This document shows positions 1-8,264 of a stretch of DNA of 64,000 nucleotides, in pieces. The translations under genes were made by a program, and so were the position numbers. The stretch's first letter is position 1. The number at the start of each line of letters is the position of its first letter. Under the pieces are notes generated by a model. It did no database searches. It saw nothing but the letters and a program-made list of their open reading frames with translations, and was not told the DNA's origin. Source of the stretch: Phycisphaerae bacterium (GTDB lineage Bacteria; Planctomycetota; Phycisphaerae; Sedimentisphaerales; Sedimentisphaeraceae); contig JALWYQ010000031.1 of assembly GCA_027078365.1 (NCBI GenBank), forward strand, positions 1 through 64,000. The letters are read 5' to 3'.

Positions 1-93
1 CTTATTCAGGACAGAAACACATTTGTGTTGAAACGAAAAAAGAAAGCTAAGTCATTTGTGAAGAGTTGATTACGCGTCTTAAGTTGACGCGTA

Positions 94-310
94 TGCCCTT
101 CGGGGTTACAAAGGGTTTGCTCCGATGGAGCATTTACGACGTAATCCGCGTAGGAGATATAGCTTTACACCTTTATAGCCCCAGGGGGGCGATATCTTTG
201 TAACTCCGGAGGAGTGAAATCTTTGTAGCCCCGTAGGCAAAAACACCCTAACCGCTCTAGCCCCAGAGGGGCGGCATCTTTGTAAAAGGTTAGGAAATCT
301 GACTCTCTAG
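94..310. repeat. Dispersed hairpin repeat R1, copy 1
   Basis: A run of short palindromic modules of the type AGCCCC-AGAG-GGGC or GCTCCGG-AGGAGC, each followed by a variant of CATCTTTGTA. The same modules recur at about 6532-6850, 24395-24480 and 26025-26315. Copy 1 and the 26 kb copy also share an AACGCTAGAGAGT-type edge, in opposite orientation. No long conserved reading frame is seen, so short ORFs here are taken as spurious. The layout resembles REP/RAYT-type extragenic repeats, but no RAYT transposase gene is in the window. Confidence 0.7.
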
Positions 311-399
311 CGTTAATTGATGCCCATCTCCACTCCAAACCACATCGCCCTTCAAGTTCTTCAAGCTCTTCATGGTAAAATCTGTTTATTTGCATTGCG

Positions 400-1938
400 T
401 TAAAGCGGCTTTGGCATTTGGTAGAATTCTACCTGTTGGCAGTTGTTGTTTAGTGCTATTTCTTTTGTTTTGTTTTTAAAATCGCTGTCGTTGGAGATGG
501 CGATTATTGCTTGGTTTTCTTGGCAGAGTTTTGTTATTGTCTCAAAGTCAATCGAGGAGATGTAGGTTATGATGGCGTCGAAATCTCCGTTTGCGCGGAT
601 TTCTTCGAGTTTGTCTTGGTCTATATTTTTAACGATGCTTAGATCTTCAACGAATGTTGCAGTTATTTTGTTAAGAGTTTTTGCGGAGGGAACCTCGAAA
701 ACCTCAGAGATTGCATTTCTGTTTTTGTCTGAGTCAACCAATAAAACTCTCCATTTGCGTTGAGTGAGCCTTATAGCGATATTGACAGGAACTGTGACAG
801 GCAGAAGCGTCTTTGGCTTGGTAAAGAGGGCGAAGGTGTCGATGTCTTTTAGGATGAGCTCTTCAAAGCCAATACTTACATCTTCGTAGAACTCGTCCAT
901 GTTTTGATATTGTTCTGTCGCTTCTTCAGTATCAGAGAAGGAGTTGTTAGTTTCTGTAATTTCTTCTATGAATTCTCCATTCTCAGCGGTATTGATAGAG
1001 CTAACATTTTCTATGAGTTTGCTTACAGTATCAAAGTCTGGGTTGACTATTTCAAAGTCTTTCTTTTGCGCCATGTTTAAGGCTTTCTGGAAGTCGTTAT
1101 TGACGGCCTTTTTGTTGTTAGAGTCTATCTTCTTGAGTTTGAAGCTACTCTTGGCAGAAATCTTTGCACTAGCCGCCGCGGCTATCGCTGCGAGGACGTA
1201 GATTGTGATACCGCCAATGGAAGTAGATACAAAGAGATTGTCTATTATTGTAGGTGATTGATTCTGGTTGTAGCAATGTTGCATGGTGAGAAAGACGATT
1301 GCGGCGATTATCCAACCTTCAAAGAAGAGTATTTTACTAACCGAATTAATGCCGTCGTTGTAGGCGCGTTCTAGGTTAATTCTTTCTTGTAGTTTTATTG
1401 CATCGTCTAGATTAAGCGTGCCAGAGGAAAGATCGTCTTTGACTGCTTTAATCTTTGCTGGGATTATAACGTCTAAGTTTTGGGTAGCTTTTTTTATCAT
1501 AAAGACTGCCGAAGCGGTGATTGTGATTGTAGAGAGAACCGCAACGATGACAATTGCTATTATCGCTGCGATATTTGAGATTGGTGTTACATCGGTCAGG
1601 AAACTCAAAATGTTGCCTTGGGAGCTACTAACAAAGCCGCTTTTGCACAGAGAAGTTATAAATATGGTGCGCAGAACCAACGTTGCAAACAGGATGTGTG
1701 GAAAGCGGGCAAGTTCTGCCGGCTGTTTTGCTCCAGTGATAACTAGAGGTATCACAACCGTAAAGCAAAAAGATATCGCTAACACAATATCAATGATAAT
1801 TCCACTAGCACTGGAGAGAACTCCAAACACAGCAAAAAACGCCAATGCCATCAACAGAAAAAGAGGATAGCAGATTAGCGTCTTCTGGTATAGCGGTAAT
1901 TCACTGTTCGTTTCGTTTGCCATAGCGGTATTATACAT
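400..1938 (-). CDS. Divergent FlhA/FHIPEP-like membrane protein with a degenerate ParA-like C-terminal part
   Basis: Function unknown. The N-terminal 260 residues hold about six hydrophobic segments. They follow the FlhA/FHIPEP membrane domain in order: ASGIIIDIVLAISF matches the FILDLLFTFN-type helix, then ELARFPHILFATLVLR matches the EFAAFPTILLFTTLLR-type segment. After that, IIPAKIKAVKDDLSSG matches the LPGKQMAIDADLNAG-type FHIPEP signature, and an SKILFFEGWIIA helix follows. Conservation is weak, and the cytoplasmic FlhA domain is replaced by an acidic linker (about 310-360). A C-terminal stretch, VPVNIAIRLTQRKWRVLLVD (384-402), looks like a ParA/BY-kinase Rossmann strand, but no Walker A is visible. 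No flagellar or type III secretion genes are nearby. The start may be the inner ATG at 1923. A TATAAT lies just before that ATG on the minus strand, which would give a nearly leaderless transcript. No Shine-Dalgarno is seen for either start. The FHIPEP relation is my inference from pattern matching. Confidence 0.6.
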   Translation of the reverse strand: MYNTAMANETNSELPLYQKTLICYPLFLLMALAFFAVFGVLSSASGIIIDIVLAISFCFTVVIPLVITGAKQPAELARFPHILFATLVLRTIFITSLCKSGFVSSSQGNILSFLTDVTPISNIAAIIAIVIVAVLSTITITASAVFMIKKATQNLDVIIPAKIKAVKDDLSSGTLNLDDAIKLQERINLERAYNDGINSVSKILFFEGWIIAAIVFLTMQHCYNQNQSPTIIDNLFVSTSIGGITIYVLAAIAAAASAKISAKSSFKLKKIDSNNKKAVNNDFQKALNMAQKKDFEIVNPDFDTVSKLIENVSSINTAENGEFIEEITETNNSFSDTEEATEQYQNMDEFYEDVSIGFEELILKDIDTFALFTKPKTLLPVTVPVNIAIRLTQRKWRVLLVDSDKNRNAISEVFEVPSAKTLNKITATFVEDLSIVKNIDQDKLEEIRANGDFDAIITYISSIDFETITKLCQENQAIIAISNDSDFKNKTKEIALNNNCQQVEFYQMPKPL

Positions 1939-1950
1939 GAAAGAGTTGTA

Positions 1951-1995
1951 TTTAAAACCTCTTTTTTGGGCTGCTTTAACGCAAGGGGAGCGGAA
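1951..1995. repeat. Dispersed repeat R3, copy 1
   Basis: A short stretch around AAAACCTC and GCTTTAACGCAAGG. Related stretches occur at 18040-18090 and 23990-24060, where they follow ACACAGAT-type repeats. It lies just upstream of the FlhA-like gene. Nothing else is recognised between 1996 and 2159. Confidence 0.4.
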
Positions 1996-2159
1996 AAGGC
2001 TAAAAGATTTCTATCATGAGGGGAGTGCGCAGGTGCAATCTGTGCAAAAGAGAACCCCGGCTCCTAGCACCGCCTCGTGGACGGGAGAAGGACTTCCGAG
2101 GTTTACAAGAGCATTATCGTCAAAAAGATGGGGGTGTGTCAATTGAATTCTGTTTTTTA

Positions 2160-2308
2160 GGTGACGTTTGAGTTTGCTTGCTTACGCTGCGCAGCTTTCG
2201 CTATGCTCTTGTCGCTTGTTGCACTGCGCGGCTTTCGCTGCGCTTCTGTCAAACCCATGTGTGTGTAATTTGCTATGCAAATTCCACTGGGTTCTCATCC
2301 CATCTACG
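2160..2308 (-). repeat. Degenerate tRNA-Cys-related foldback element A
   Basis: This is a longer, decayed relative of element B (2353-2464). Both share GCTTGCTTCGCTGCGCAGC-like and CTTTCGCTATGCTC-like segments, a central CAAATTCCACTGGG arm and a terminal region derived from the tRNA T-arm (here GGGTTCTCATCCCAT). The outer stem is degraded. It lies downstream of tRNA-Cys on the minus strand, after a second terminator-like hairpin at 2309-2352. Confidence 0.5.
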
Positions 2309-2352
2309 AAAAAAAAAGCAGGTCTACCAAATAGGTCAACCTGTTTTTTATA
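2309..2352 (-). terminator. Terminator-like hairpin between elements A and B
   Basis: An inverted repeat (CAGGT-CTACC with AGGT-AACCTG) sits between A-rich and T-rich runs. It has the same layout as the hairpin next to tRNA-Cys at 2468-2512, which suggests tandem duplication of a hairpin plus tRNA-like unit. Confidence 0.5.
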
Positions 2353-2464
2353 GGCGACGATGGGATTTGCTTGCTTCGCTGCGCAGCTCTCGCTATGCTC
2401 GTGTCAAACCCATGTGGTGTAATTTGTTTCACAAATTCCACTGGGTTCGAACCCCACCGTCGCC
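2353..2464 (-). repeat. tRNA-Cys-derived foldback element B
   Basis: About 112 nt bounded by inverted ends: GGCGACGATGGG at the left and CCACCGTCGCC at the right. These match the acceptor and T-arm of the adjacent tRNA-Cys. Read on the minus strand, a T-arm-like segment carries a roughly 40-nt insertion where the T-loop should be (GCTGCGCAGC centre). A second arm is formed by CATGTGG/CCACTGGG around AATTTG/CAAATT. There is no anticodon arm, so it is not a functional tRNA. It could be a structured RNA, a failed tRNA copy or an insertion scar. Confidence 0.55.
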
Positions 2465-2467
2465 CCC

Positions 2468-2512
2468 AAAAAAAAGGACAGACCGACCTAAAGGTCAATC
2501 TGTCCTTTTTAT
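2468..2512 (-). terminator. Rho-independent terminator of tRNA-Cys
   Basis: The stem AAAGGACAGA/TCTGTCCTTT contains an inner GACCTAAAGGTC dyad and is bounded by A- and T-runs. It lies directly 3' of tRNA-Cys on the minus strand. Confidence 0.75.
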
Positions 2513-2586
2513 AGGCGACGATGGGATTCGAACCCATGAATATCGGTTTTGCAAACCGACGCCTTAGTCCACTTGGCTACGTCGCC
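2513..2586 (-). tRNA. tRNA-Cys (GCA)
   Basis: Minus-strand cloverleaf: acceptor GGCGACG/CGTCGCC, anticodon stem TCGGT/ACCGA with loop TTGCAAA (anticodon GCA), T-arm ATGGGTTCGAATCCCAT. The discriminator base is T and CCA is not encoded. The upstream region has a 7-bp inverted repeat ATGAGTC/GACTCAT (2590-2615) of unknown role. Confidence 0.95.
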
Positions 2587-2797
2587 GAAATGAGTCTTTT
2601 TTGTTTGCGACTCATATCGAGTGGGTAATCTACACAGTTGAGCTACTATTTGCAAGGAAAAATAGCTTTATTAGCTCAAAAAAAGATTCGCAGAGCTTAA
2701 AAATGCGTGCTTGGTTAGTTCTAGAGTTGTGGGGAGAGTTTTTTGGGGATAAATCTGGCTTTTTTTGCGTAAGACGGGGCGATAAGTGGCGATTTTG

Positions 2798-2826
2798 TTG
2801 ACTTTTATGATGTTTGAGATTATCAT
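2798..2826 (+). promoter_or_regulatory. Sigma-70-type promoter of gyrA
   Basis: TTGACT (2798-2803), a 17-bp spacer and TATCAT (2821-2826), about 94 bp ahead of the gyrA start. The rest of 2587-2919 shows no gene. Confidence 0.6.
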
Positions 2827-2919
2827 TATCGCTGCCTAGAATGCTGCTGTAACACCTCGTATTGTTCGCGGCTGTGAGGGTACGGAAACTCGTGTGTTTT
2901 TACGGAGAAAAGTGATTTA

Positions 2920-5523
2920 ATGGCCGATCAAGTCAATGAAAATCCAATAGCAGAACAGTTTGAGGATATGCCTATCCTTGATGAGATGAAGAACTCTTAT
3001 CTCAACTATGCGATGAGTGTTATCGTCTCTAGGGCTTTGCCAGATGTTAGAGATGGTTTGAAACCTTCTCAACGGCGTATCCTCGTAGCAATGAATGATC
3101 TTAACCTTGGCCCTCGCAGTAAGCATCGTAAATGTGCTAAGATTGCCGGTGATACGAGTGGTAACTACCATCCACATGGTGAGAGTGTGGTTTATCCAAC
3201 ACTTGTCCGTATGGGGCAAGATTGGAGCATGAGATATACACTTGTGGATCCTCAAGGTAACTTTGGTAGTATCGATGGCGACCCTCCTGCGGCTATGAGG
3301 TACACTGAAGCTAGGATGACTAGCGCTGCTATGGAGATGCTTGATGGGCTTAAGCTTGATACTGTTGATTTTATTGTCAACTACGACGAGACTCGCAAAG
3401 AGCCGACTGTTTTACCTGCAAAGTTTCCAAACCTGCTTGTAAACGGCTCGACTGGTATCGCGGTTGGTATGGCAACCAACCTTGCTCCGCACAATATTGG
3501 CGAGGTTTGTGATGGCTTGATTAAGGTTATCGACGAGCCTGATTGCAGTATCCAAGATTTGATGACGGTTATACCTGCGCCTGATTTTCCAACTGGCGGT
3601 ATTATCTGTGGTCGCAAGGGAATCATAGATGCCTTTACAACGGGTAAGGGTCACATCAAGCTGCGCTGTAAATATCATATCGAAGAGGATAAACGCGGCA
3701 GAGAAAGAATCGTGATTACGGAGATTCCTTATACTGTCGTTAAAACGAATATTGTTTCCAAAATAGCTGAAAATGTCCATAACGGAAACATTACTGATAT
3801 TGCAGATGTCCGAGATGAGAGTGACCGTAAAGGTCTTAGAATCGTAGTTGAGCTCAAGAAGGATGCTGAATCAACGGTTGTTGTTAATCAGCTCTACCGT
3901 TACACCCAGCTCTCGACGACTTTTGCGATTAATAACGTGGCATTGGTAAATAATCGTCCTGAAACCCTTAACCTAAAACAGATGATGGTTGCGTATCTAG
4001 ATCATCGTAAAGATGTGATACGCAGAAGGACGAGCTTCTTACTTAAGAAGTGTAAGAACCGTGCTCACATACTCGAGGGATTGATTCTTGCTGTTAGCGA
4101 CATTGATGAGATTATTGAACTTATCAAGAAATCTCCTGATGCGCCGACTGCAAAGGTTAATTTGATGAAGAAGCCACTTCGTCTTGTCGAGGCGGCTACG
4201 TTAGCAAAGATTCTCCCAGAATCGTTTATTAACGACAAGCGAAGCAATGATCAGTTCTTGACTGCTCCGCAAGCTGATGCAATCTTAACAATGCAATTGC
4301 AAAAGCTTACCGGTCTTGAGATTGAAAAGCTTGCTAAGGAATACGCTGCTCTACTTGAAGAAATTGAAGGCTATGAAGCTATTCTTGCGAATGAGCAGCT
4401 TGTGCTTGATATTATCCGTGAAGATCTCTACGAGATGAAGGAGAAATACGGAGATTCAAGGCGAACTGAAATTGCTGAGGATGTTGGCGATTTTGATATT
4501 GAAGATCTTATCGCAGAAGAAGAGGTTGTGGTTACGATTAGCCATGAGGGCTATATCAAACGTATGCCAATAGATACGTATCGCAAGCAGGGTAGAGGCG
4601 GCCGCGGTATTACGGGTTCAAGCTCTAAGGATGGCGACTTTATCGAGCATATTTTTGTTGCTTCGACTCACGACTATCTGATGGTGTTTACTAACGATGG
4701 TAAGTGCTACTGGATTAAGGTTTATCGTGTGCCAAGTATGTCGAGACAGAGCAAGGGACGCAGTATCGCAAACCTTCTTGATCTTGGCGATGCTAAGATT
4801 ATGTCTATCATAAACGTACGCGAGTTTGATGATCGCCAGCTAATGTTTGCTACGAAGAAGGGAATCGTCAAGAAAACAGTTCTTAACGCTTATGGTAATG
4901 TTCGCGCTAACGGTGTTCGTGCGATTAAGCTCGATGAGGATGACGATTTAATCGGTGTTTCTATTACCAGCGGTTATGACGATATCTTGCTTGGTACCGC
5001 AAACGGAATGAGCATTCGCTTTAACGAACAGGATGTGCGTCCGATGGGACGTGTCTCACGAGGCGTTAAGGGAATCAAATTGCGTGGTGATGATGCTGTT
5101 GTTGGAATGGTTATTGCTGAGAAGGATAGTACGATTTTAACTGTCTGCGAAAAAGGCTATGGTAAACGTACTGAACTTAGCGAATATCGCCAACAAACCA
5201 GAGGTGGTATTGGTATTATCAATATCAAGTGTACATCTCGTAATGGTAAGGTTGTTGCGGTTAAATCTGTTAAAAATGATGACGAGCTGATGTTGATTAC
5301 CAAAAATGGTATCATCATCCGAGTCGGTCTTGATGATATTCGCTCTATTGGTCGTAACACTGCCGGTGTGAGAGTTATCAGGCTTGACGAGGGAGATATT
5401 GTTGTTTCGGCAGAGAGAATTGCTGCTGAAGGTGATGATAACAATCTAGACGCTTCTACAGGCGACGCGACCGATGCATCAGTAAATAATAGTACAAACG
5501 CCGCGCAGGATGGCAATGAGTAA
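2920..5523 (+). CDS. gyrA: DNA gyrase subunit A
   Basis: The breakage-reunion subunit of gyrase, which introduces negative supercoils with GyrB (not in the window). The N-terminal winged-helix domain has the active-site Tyr128 in RYTEAR. The quinolone-resistance region reads GNYHPHGESVVYPTLVRM. There Ser89 matches E. coli Ser83, but Pro93 stands where E. coli has Asp87. The C-terminal beta-pinwheel begins with a GyrA box of the form QGRGGRG (557-563), which favours gyrase over topoisomerase IV. The length of 867 aa is normal. The ATG start has GGAG 12 nt upstream. The C-terminal tail is rich in Asn, Thr and Asp. The 3' end overlaps holA, so the two are probably co-transcribed. Confidence 0.97.
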   Translation: MADQVNENPIAEQFEDMPILDEMKNSYLNYAMSVIVSRALPDVRDGLKPSQRRILVAMNDLNLGPRSKHRKCAKIAGDTSGNYHPHGESVVYPTLVRMGQDWSMRYTLVDPQGNFGSIDGDPPAAMRYTEARMTSAAMEMLDGLKLDTVDFIVNYDETRKEPTVLPAKFPNLLVNGSTGIAVGMATNLAPHNIGEVCDGLIKVIDEPDCSIQDLMTVIPAPDFPTGGIICGRKGIIDAFTTGKGHIKLRCKYHIEEDKRGRERIVITEIPYTVVKTNIVSKIAENVHNGNITDIADVRDESDRKGLRIVVELKKDAESTVVVNQLYRYTQLSTTFAINNVALVNNRPETLNLKQMMVAYLDHRKDVIRRRTSFLLKKCKNRAHILEGLILAVSDIDEIIELIKKSPDAPTAKVNLMKKPLRLVEAATLAKILPESFINDKRSNDQFLTAPQADAILTMQLQKLTGLEIEKLAKEYAALLEEIEGYEAILANEQLVLDIIREDLYEMKEKYGDSRRTEIAEDVGDFDIEDLIAEEEVVVTISHEGYIKRMPIDTYRKQGRGGRGITGSSSKDGDFIEHIFVASTHDYLMVFTNDGKCYWIKVYRVPSMSRQSKGRSIANLLDLGDAKIMSIINVREFDDRQLMFATKKGIVKKTVLNAYGNVRANGVRAIKLDEDDDLIGVSITSGYDDILLGTANGMSIRFNEQDVRPMGRVSRGVKGIKLRGDDAVVGMVIAEKDSTILTVCEKGYGKRTELSEYRQQTRGGIGIINIKCTSRNGKVVAVKSVKNDDELMLITKNGIIIRVGLDDIRSIGRNTAGVRVIRLDEGDIVVSAERIAAEGDDNNLDASTGDATDASVNNSTNAAQDGNE

Positions 5524-6499
5524 AACTAAAACAGCTTCGCCCATATATGTGATTGCTGGCAAGGATAAGTATCTTGTTAATAGCGAATGCGACAAGATTA
5601 TAAACTCTTTGCTTAGCCAAGACGAAAGAGGGATGGGGCTTTTAGTTTACGATTCAGATAAAGTAGAAGTATCTGAGCTCTTTGACGAGCTGCGCACTCT
5701 ACCTTTTCTGTCTTCTAGAAGGGTGGTGCTCGTTAGAAATGCAGAGAGTTTTATTACAGACAACCGAGCTGCATTGGAAAAATATTTTGATTCTCCATCG
5801 CCGAGCGGGTCATTGATTTTGACAGTACCATCTTGGCGCAGCACTACAAAGCTCGCTAAGAAACTCAAAAAGTGTGGGACGCTTGTAAATGTTGCCGAGC
5901 TTAAGCGCGGTTCGCTTGCAAAATATGCAGTCGATTATGCCAAGACTAATACCGACAAAAAGCTTGATCTAGCAACTGCAAATCTAATAGTTGAACTTGT
6001 TGGAGATGAGCCGGGAAAAATCTGTAGCGAGATTGATAAGCTTTGCGTCTATGCCGATGATAGCCCTGCGATAACTGCCAAACATGTTCAAGAGTTGACC
6101 CAAAACAACAGAGAGTTCGATCTCTTTGCTGTAATCGATTCTATGACAGATGGCGATTCTGAAAAGGCAATTGCAAAGCTGCGCAATATGTTCTCTTCGG
6201 ATAAAAACGCTGCGTACAGGGCAGTTGGTGGGTTTGCTTATCATTTTAGAAAAATGTTTGAGGCTAAAGTGATGCAGGCTAAACGAACTCCAGATGCGCA
6301 TATCGCTCAAGCGCTTAAAATCTATGGAAATAGAAGCACTTATTTTAACCAGCTTAGAAAATGGCAGCTTAGGGATATATCAAAAGTTATCCAAGCATTA
6401 GCAAGGATTGATTATCAATCAAAAACAGGCCAGACTAGCGTGCCAACTGCAATCGAGATGCTTGTACTTAAAATCTCTCTAAAGCATAGACGCCGTTAG
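5516..6499 (+). CDS. holA: DNA polymerase III subunit delta
   Basis: The delta subunit of the clamp loader, which opens the sliding clamp. The protein has the HolA layout: an N-terminal AAA+-like domain beginning IYVIAGKDKYLVNSECDKI, a central SRRVVLVRNAE strand, and a C-terminal helical collar (about 205-327) with FDLFAVIDSMTDGD. No Walker motif is present, as is normal for delta. An ATG at 5510 is in frame, but AGGA at 5507-5510 is well spaced for the ATG at 5516, which overlaps the gyrA stop. Length about 327 aa, normal for the family. Confidence 0.9.
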   Translation: MSKTKTASPIYVIAGKDKYLVNSECDKIINSLLSQDERGMGLLVYDSDKVEVSELFDELRTLPFLSSRRVVLVRNAESFITDNRAALEKYFDSPSPSGSLILTVPSWRSTTKLAKKLKKCGTLVNVAELKRGSLAKYAVDYAKTNTDKKLDLATANLIVELVGDEPGKICSEIDKLCVYADDSPAITAKHVQELTQNNREFDLFAVIDSMTDGDSEKAIAKLRNMFSSDKNAAYRAVGGFAYHFRKMFEAKVMQAKRTPDAHIAQALKIYGNRSTYFNQLRKWQLRDISKVIQALARIDYQSKTGQTSVPTAIEMLVLKISLKHRRR

Positions 6500-6531
6500 A
6501 TTAGTAAAATCAGATTGGAATAATGCTAATT

Positions 6532-6850
6532 AAAGGCCGCACCTAACGGAGCTAATCTGTTTTTGTTGCATGTCATTTTCTACAAAGATCCCGCCCACCA
6601 TGGGGCTATATGACGTGGTGCTTTTTATCCTCTTCGAGGTAGCAAAGTGTTTGCTCCTATGGAGCATTTGCGGCAGAGCCGCGCAGGAAATGTAGCATCA
6701 TACCTTTATAGCCCCAGAAGGGGCGGTCTCTTTGTAGCCCGAAGGGGATAAAAACCGTCCCAGCATCCAGCCCCATGGGGGCGGCCTCTTTGTAATCCGA
6801 AGGACGCAAGCCCCCACCCCTCCTAGCTCCGGAGGAGCGACACATTTGTT
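6532..6850. repeat. Dispersed hairpin repeat R1, copy 2
   Basis: The region between holA and nth is filled with GCTCC-GGAGC and GCCCC-GGGGC hairpin modules separated by CTTTGTA-like spacers. At its left edge is CCGCACCTAACGGAGC, the complement of an edge also seen near 24455 and 26290. The sequence matches the R1 family. Short ORFs here are repeat translation. Confidence 0.7.
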
Positions 6851-6865
6851 AAAGAAAATAAAAAC

Positions 6866-7537
6866 TTAGCGATGCTTCTCGACATTTTTCTGTTGGCAGA
6901 AATCTTTAATCGCACATCTCGAACAAAATGGTGAGATTGGCTTGCAGGTGTGCTGGCCGTGTGCGACGAGAAAAGTGTTGTATCTTATCCAGTGTTTTCT
7001 TGGAAGAATCTTTGCCAACGCCATCTCCGTCTCAAATGGGTCTTTGGTTTTTATCAATCCAAGTCTATTGGAAATTCGATGAACATGTACATCAACGCAA
7101 ATCGCTTCTTTGTCAAATGCTTCACCAAGAACTAGGTTTGCTGTTTTTCTTCCAACGCCATCAAACTTCAATAATTCTTCCATTGAGTCTGGGACTTTGG
7201 AATCGTATTCATCTATAAGTTTTTGAGCGGCAGCCTTTATCTTTGGTGCCTTAGTTTTATAAAATCCGGTAGGGTAGATTAACTCTTCAATTCTAGAGAC
7301 TTCTAGTTTTGCAAGCTTCTCTGGTGTTGGAGCCACCTTGTAAAGACGCTTCGATGCTTCGGCTGTTACTTCGTCTTTAGTACGCGCAGATAGCATTGTA
7401 GAAATCAGTACTTTGAAAGGGTCTCTTTCTTGAACAGCGATGAGGGTAACAATCGGCACTTTGTAGGTTGAAAATACCTTTTCAAGCTCTTTCATTAATG
7501 CATCAAAATCAAATTCTCTACCGTATTTGAGTATCAA
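6866..7537 (-). CDS. nth: Endonuclease III (base-excision DNA glycosylase/AP lyase)
   Basis: Removes oxidised pyrimidines and cuts at the abasic site. The helix-hairpin-helix LLKFDGVGRKTANLVLG contains catalytic Lys131. Asp149 in VDVHVHRISNRLGL is the second catalytic residue. The C-terminal iron-sulfur loop has Cys198, 205, 208 and 214 in the exact C-x6-C-x2-C-x5-C spacing for a [4Fe-4S] cluster. Length 223 aa, normal. The start is TTG, supported by AAGGA 10 nt upstream (7548-7552). It is a lone gene between a repeat block and tRNA-Gly. Confidence 0.95.
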   Translation of the reverse strand: MILKYGREFDFDALMKELEKVFSTYKVPIVTLIAVQERDPFKVLISTMLSARTKDEVTAEASKRLYKVAPTPEKLAKLEVSRIEELIYPTGFYKTKAPKIKAAAQKLIDEYDSKVPDSMEELLKFDGVGRKTANLVLGEAFDKEAICVDVHVHRISNRLGLIKTKDPFETEMALAKILPRKHWIRYNTFLVAHGQHTCKPISPFCSRCAIKDFCQQKNVEKHR

Positions 7538-7767
7538 GAGATTTTTGTCCTTAAGAGTTTTAATGTTATCTAATGGCTCACGCGAAAGCTCATTAGAACA
7601 ATCATTACTAGATTAGTCAAGTATCATCTGCATAGAAGCGAGACGAGTTAAGACATTATATTCTCAATGCAAGAGAAACAATCGAGTGGTGATTGCAAAC
7701 AACACAAGAGGGTCGTAAAAGAATATTCTTTAGAGGTGTGTGTTGAAGAAAAAAAGCGCATAAAAAA

Positions 7768-7838
7768 AGCGGGTGGCGGGAATCGAACCCGCATGACCAG
7801 CTTGGAAGGCTGGGGCTTTACCACTAAGCTACACCCGC
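7768..7838 (-). tRNA. tRNA-Gly (TCC)
   Basis: Minus-strand cloverleaf: acceptor GCGGGTG/CACCCGC, D-arm GCTTAGTGGTAAAGC, anticodon stem CCAGC/GCTGG with loop CTTCCAA (TCC), T-arm GCGGGTTCGATTCCCGC. The discriminator is T and CCA is not encoded. A T-run follows on the minus strand. Confidence 0.95.
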
Positions 7839-7851
7839 GAATGAGTTTGAG

Positions 7852-7880
7852 ATAATACGCAAATTGACAGTGCTTGTCAA
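7852..7880 (-). promoter_or_regulatory. Consensus promoter of tRNA-Gly
   Basis: On the minus strand, TTGACA (7875-7880), a 17-bp spacer and TATTAT (7852-7857), ending 13 bp before the tRNA. The TTGACA also pairs with a nearby TGTCAA as an inverted repeat. Confidence 0.75.
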
Positions 7881-7940
7881 CAGAAATTGTTGAAGATATT
7901 TCGATAAAATTAGATTAATTAACCATTAAAATAATCGTAT

Positions 7941-8177
7941 CTACTCGGAGTCAGTTTGCTGGGAATTTTCGTCTTTTTCATCATCGATTTGAACGTTGTC
8001 TGCTTTTGGACCTCTTTCTCCTGCTACGATTTCAAAGCTGACATTGTCGCCTTCGTAGAAAGTTTTAGGGCCATTTGCAGAAATCCCTGTGTGGTGTACG
8101 AATACATCCTTGCCTTCTGAAGTTTCGATGAATCCATAACCTTTTTTACGATCGTACCAGAGTATCTTGCCATGCAT
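7941..8177 (-). CDS. Cold-shock domain protein
   Basis: A small single-strand RNA/DNA-binding protein. It has the five-strand cold-shock domain with RNP1 (KKGYGFIET) and RNP2 (VFVHHTGI) and the typical opening MHGKILWYD. An acidic tail (DDEKDENSQQTDSE) follows. An upstream in-frame TTG at 8195 exists. The ATG at 8177 is preferred because AAAGG lies at good spacing before it and it gives the family's usual N-terminus. It likely acts as an RNA chaperone. Confidence 0.9.
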   Translation of the reverse strand: MHGKILWYDRKKGYGFIETSEGKDVFVHHTGISANGPKTFYEGDNVSFEIVAGERGPKADNVQIDDEKDENSQQTDSE

Positions 8178-8264
8178 TGGAAAAGCCTTTGCCAAAAAGA
8201 TTCAATTAAGAGACATACCTACCTATTCGCATACATACCATTTGGCGAGTAAACCCCACCAAAC

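Noticed and set aside
165-395. Minus-strand frame of 76 codons near the left edge
   Set aside because: It translates the R1 hairpin repeats and has no ribosome-binding site or recognisable domain.
2168-2567. Overlapping plus-strand frames over the tRNA-Cys region
   Set aside because: They read through foldback elements, terminators and the tRNA itself.
7667-7855. Plus-strand frame over tRNA-Gly
   Set aside because: Antisense translation of the tRNA; the tail is an artefact commonly seen over tRNAs.
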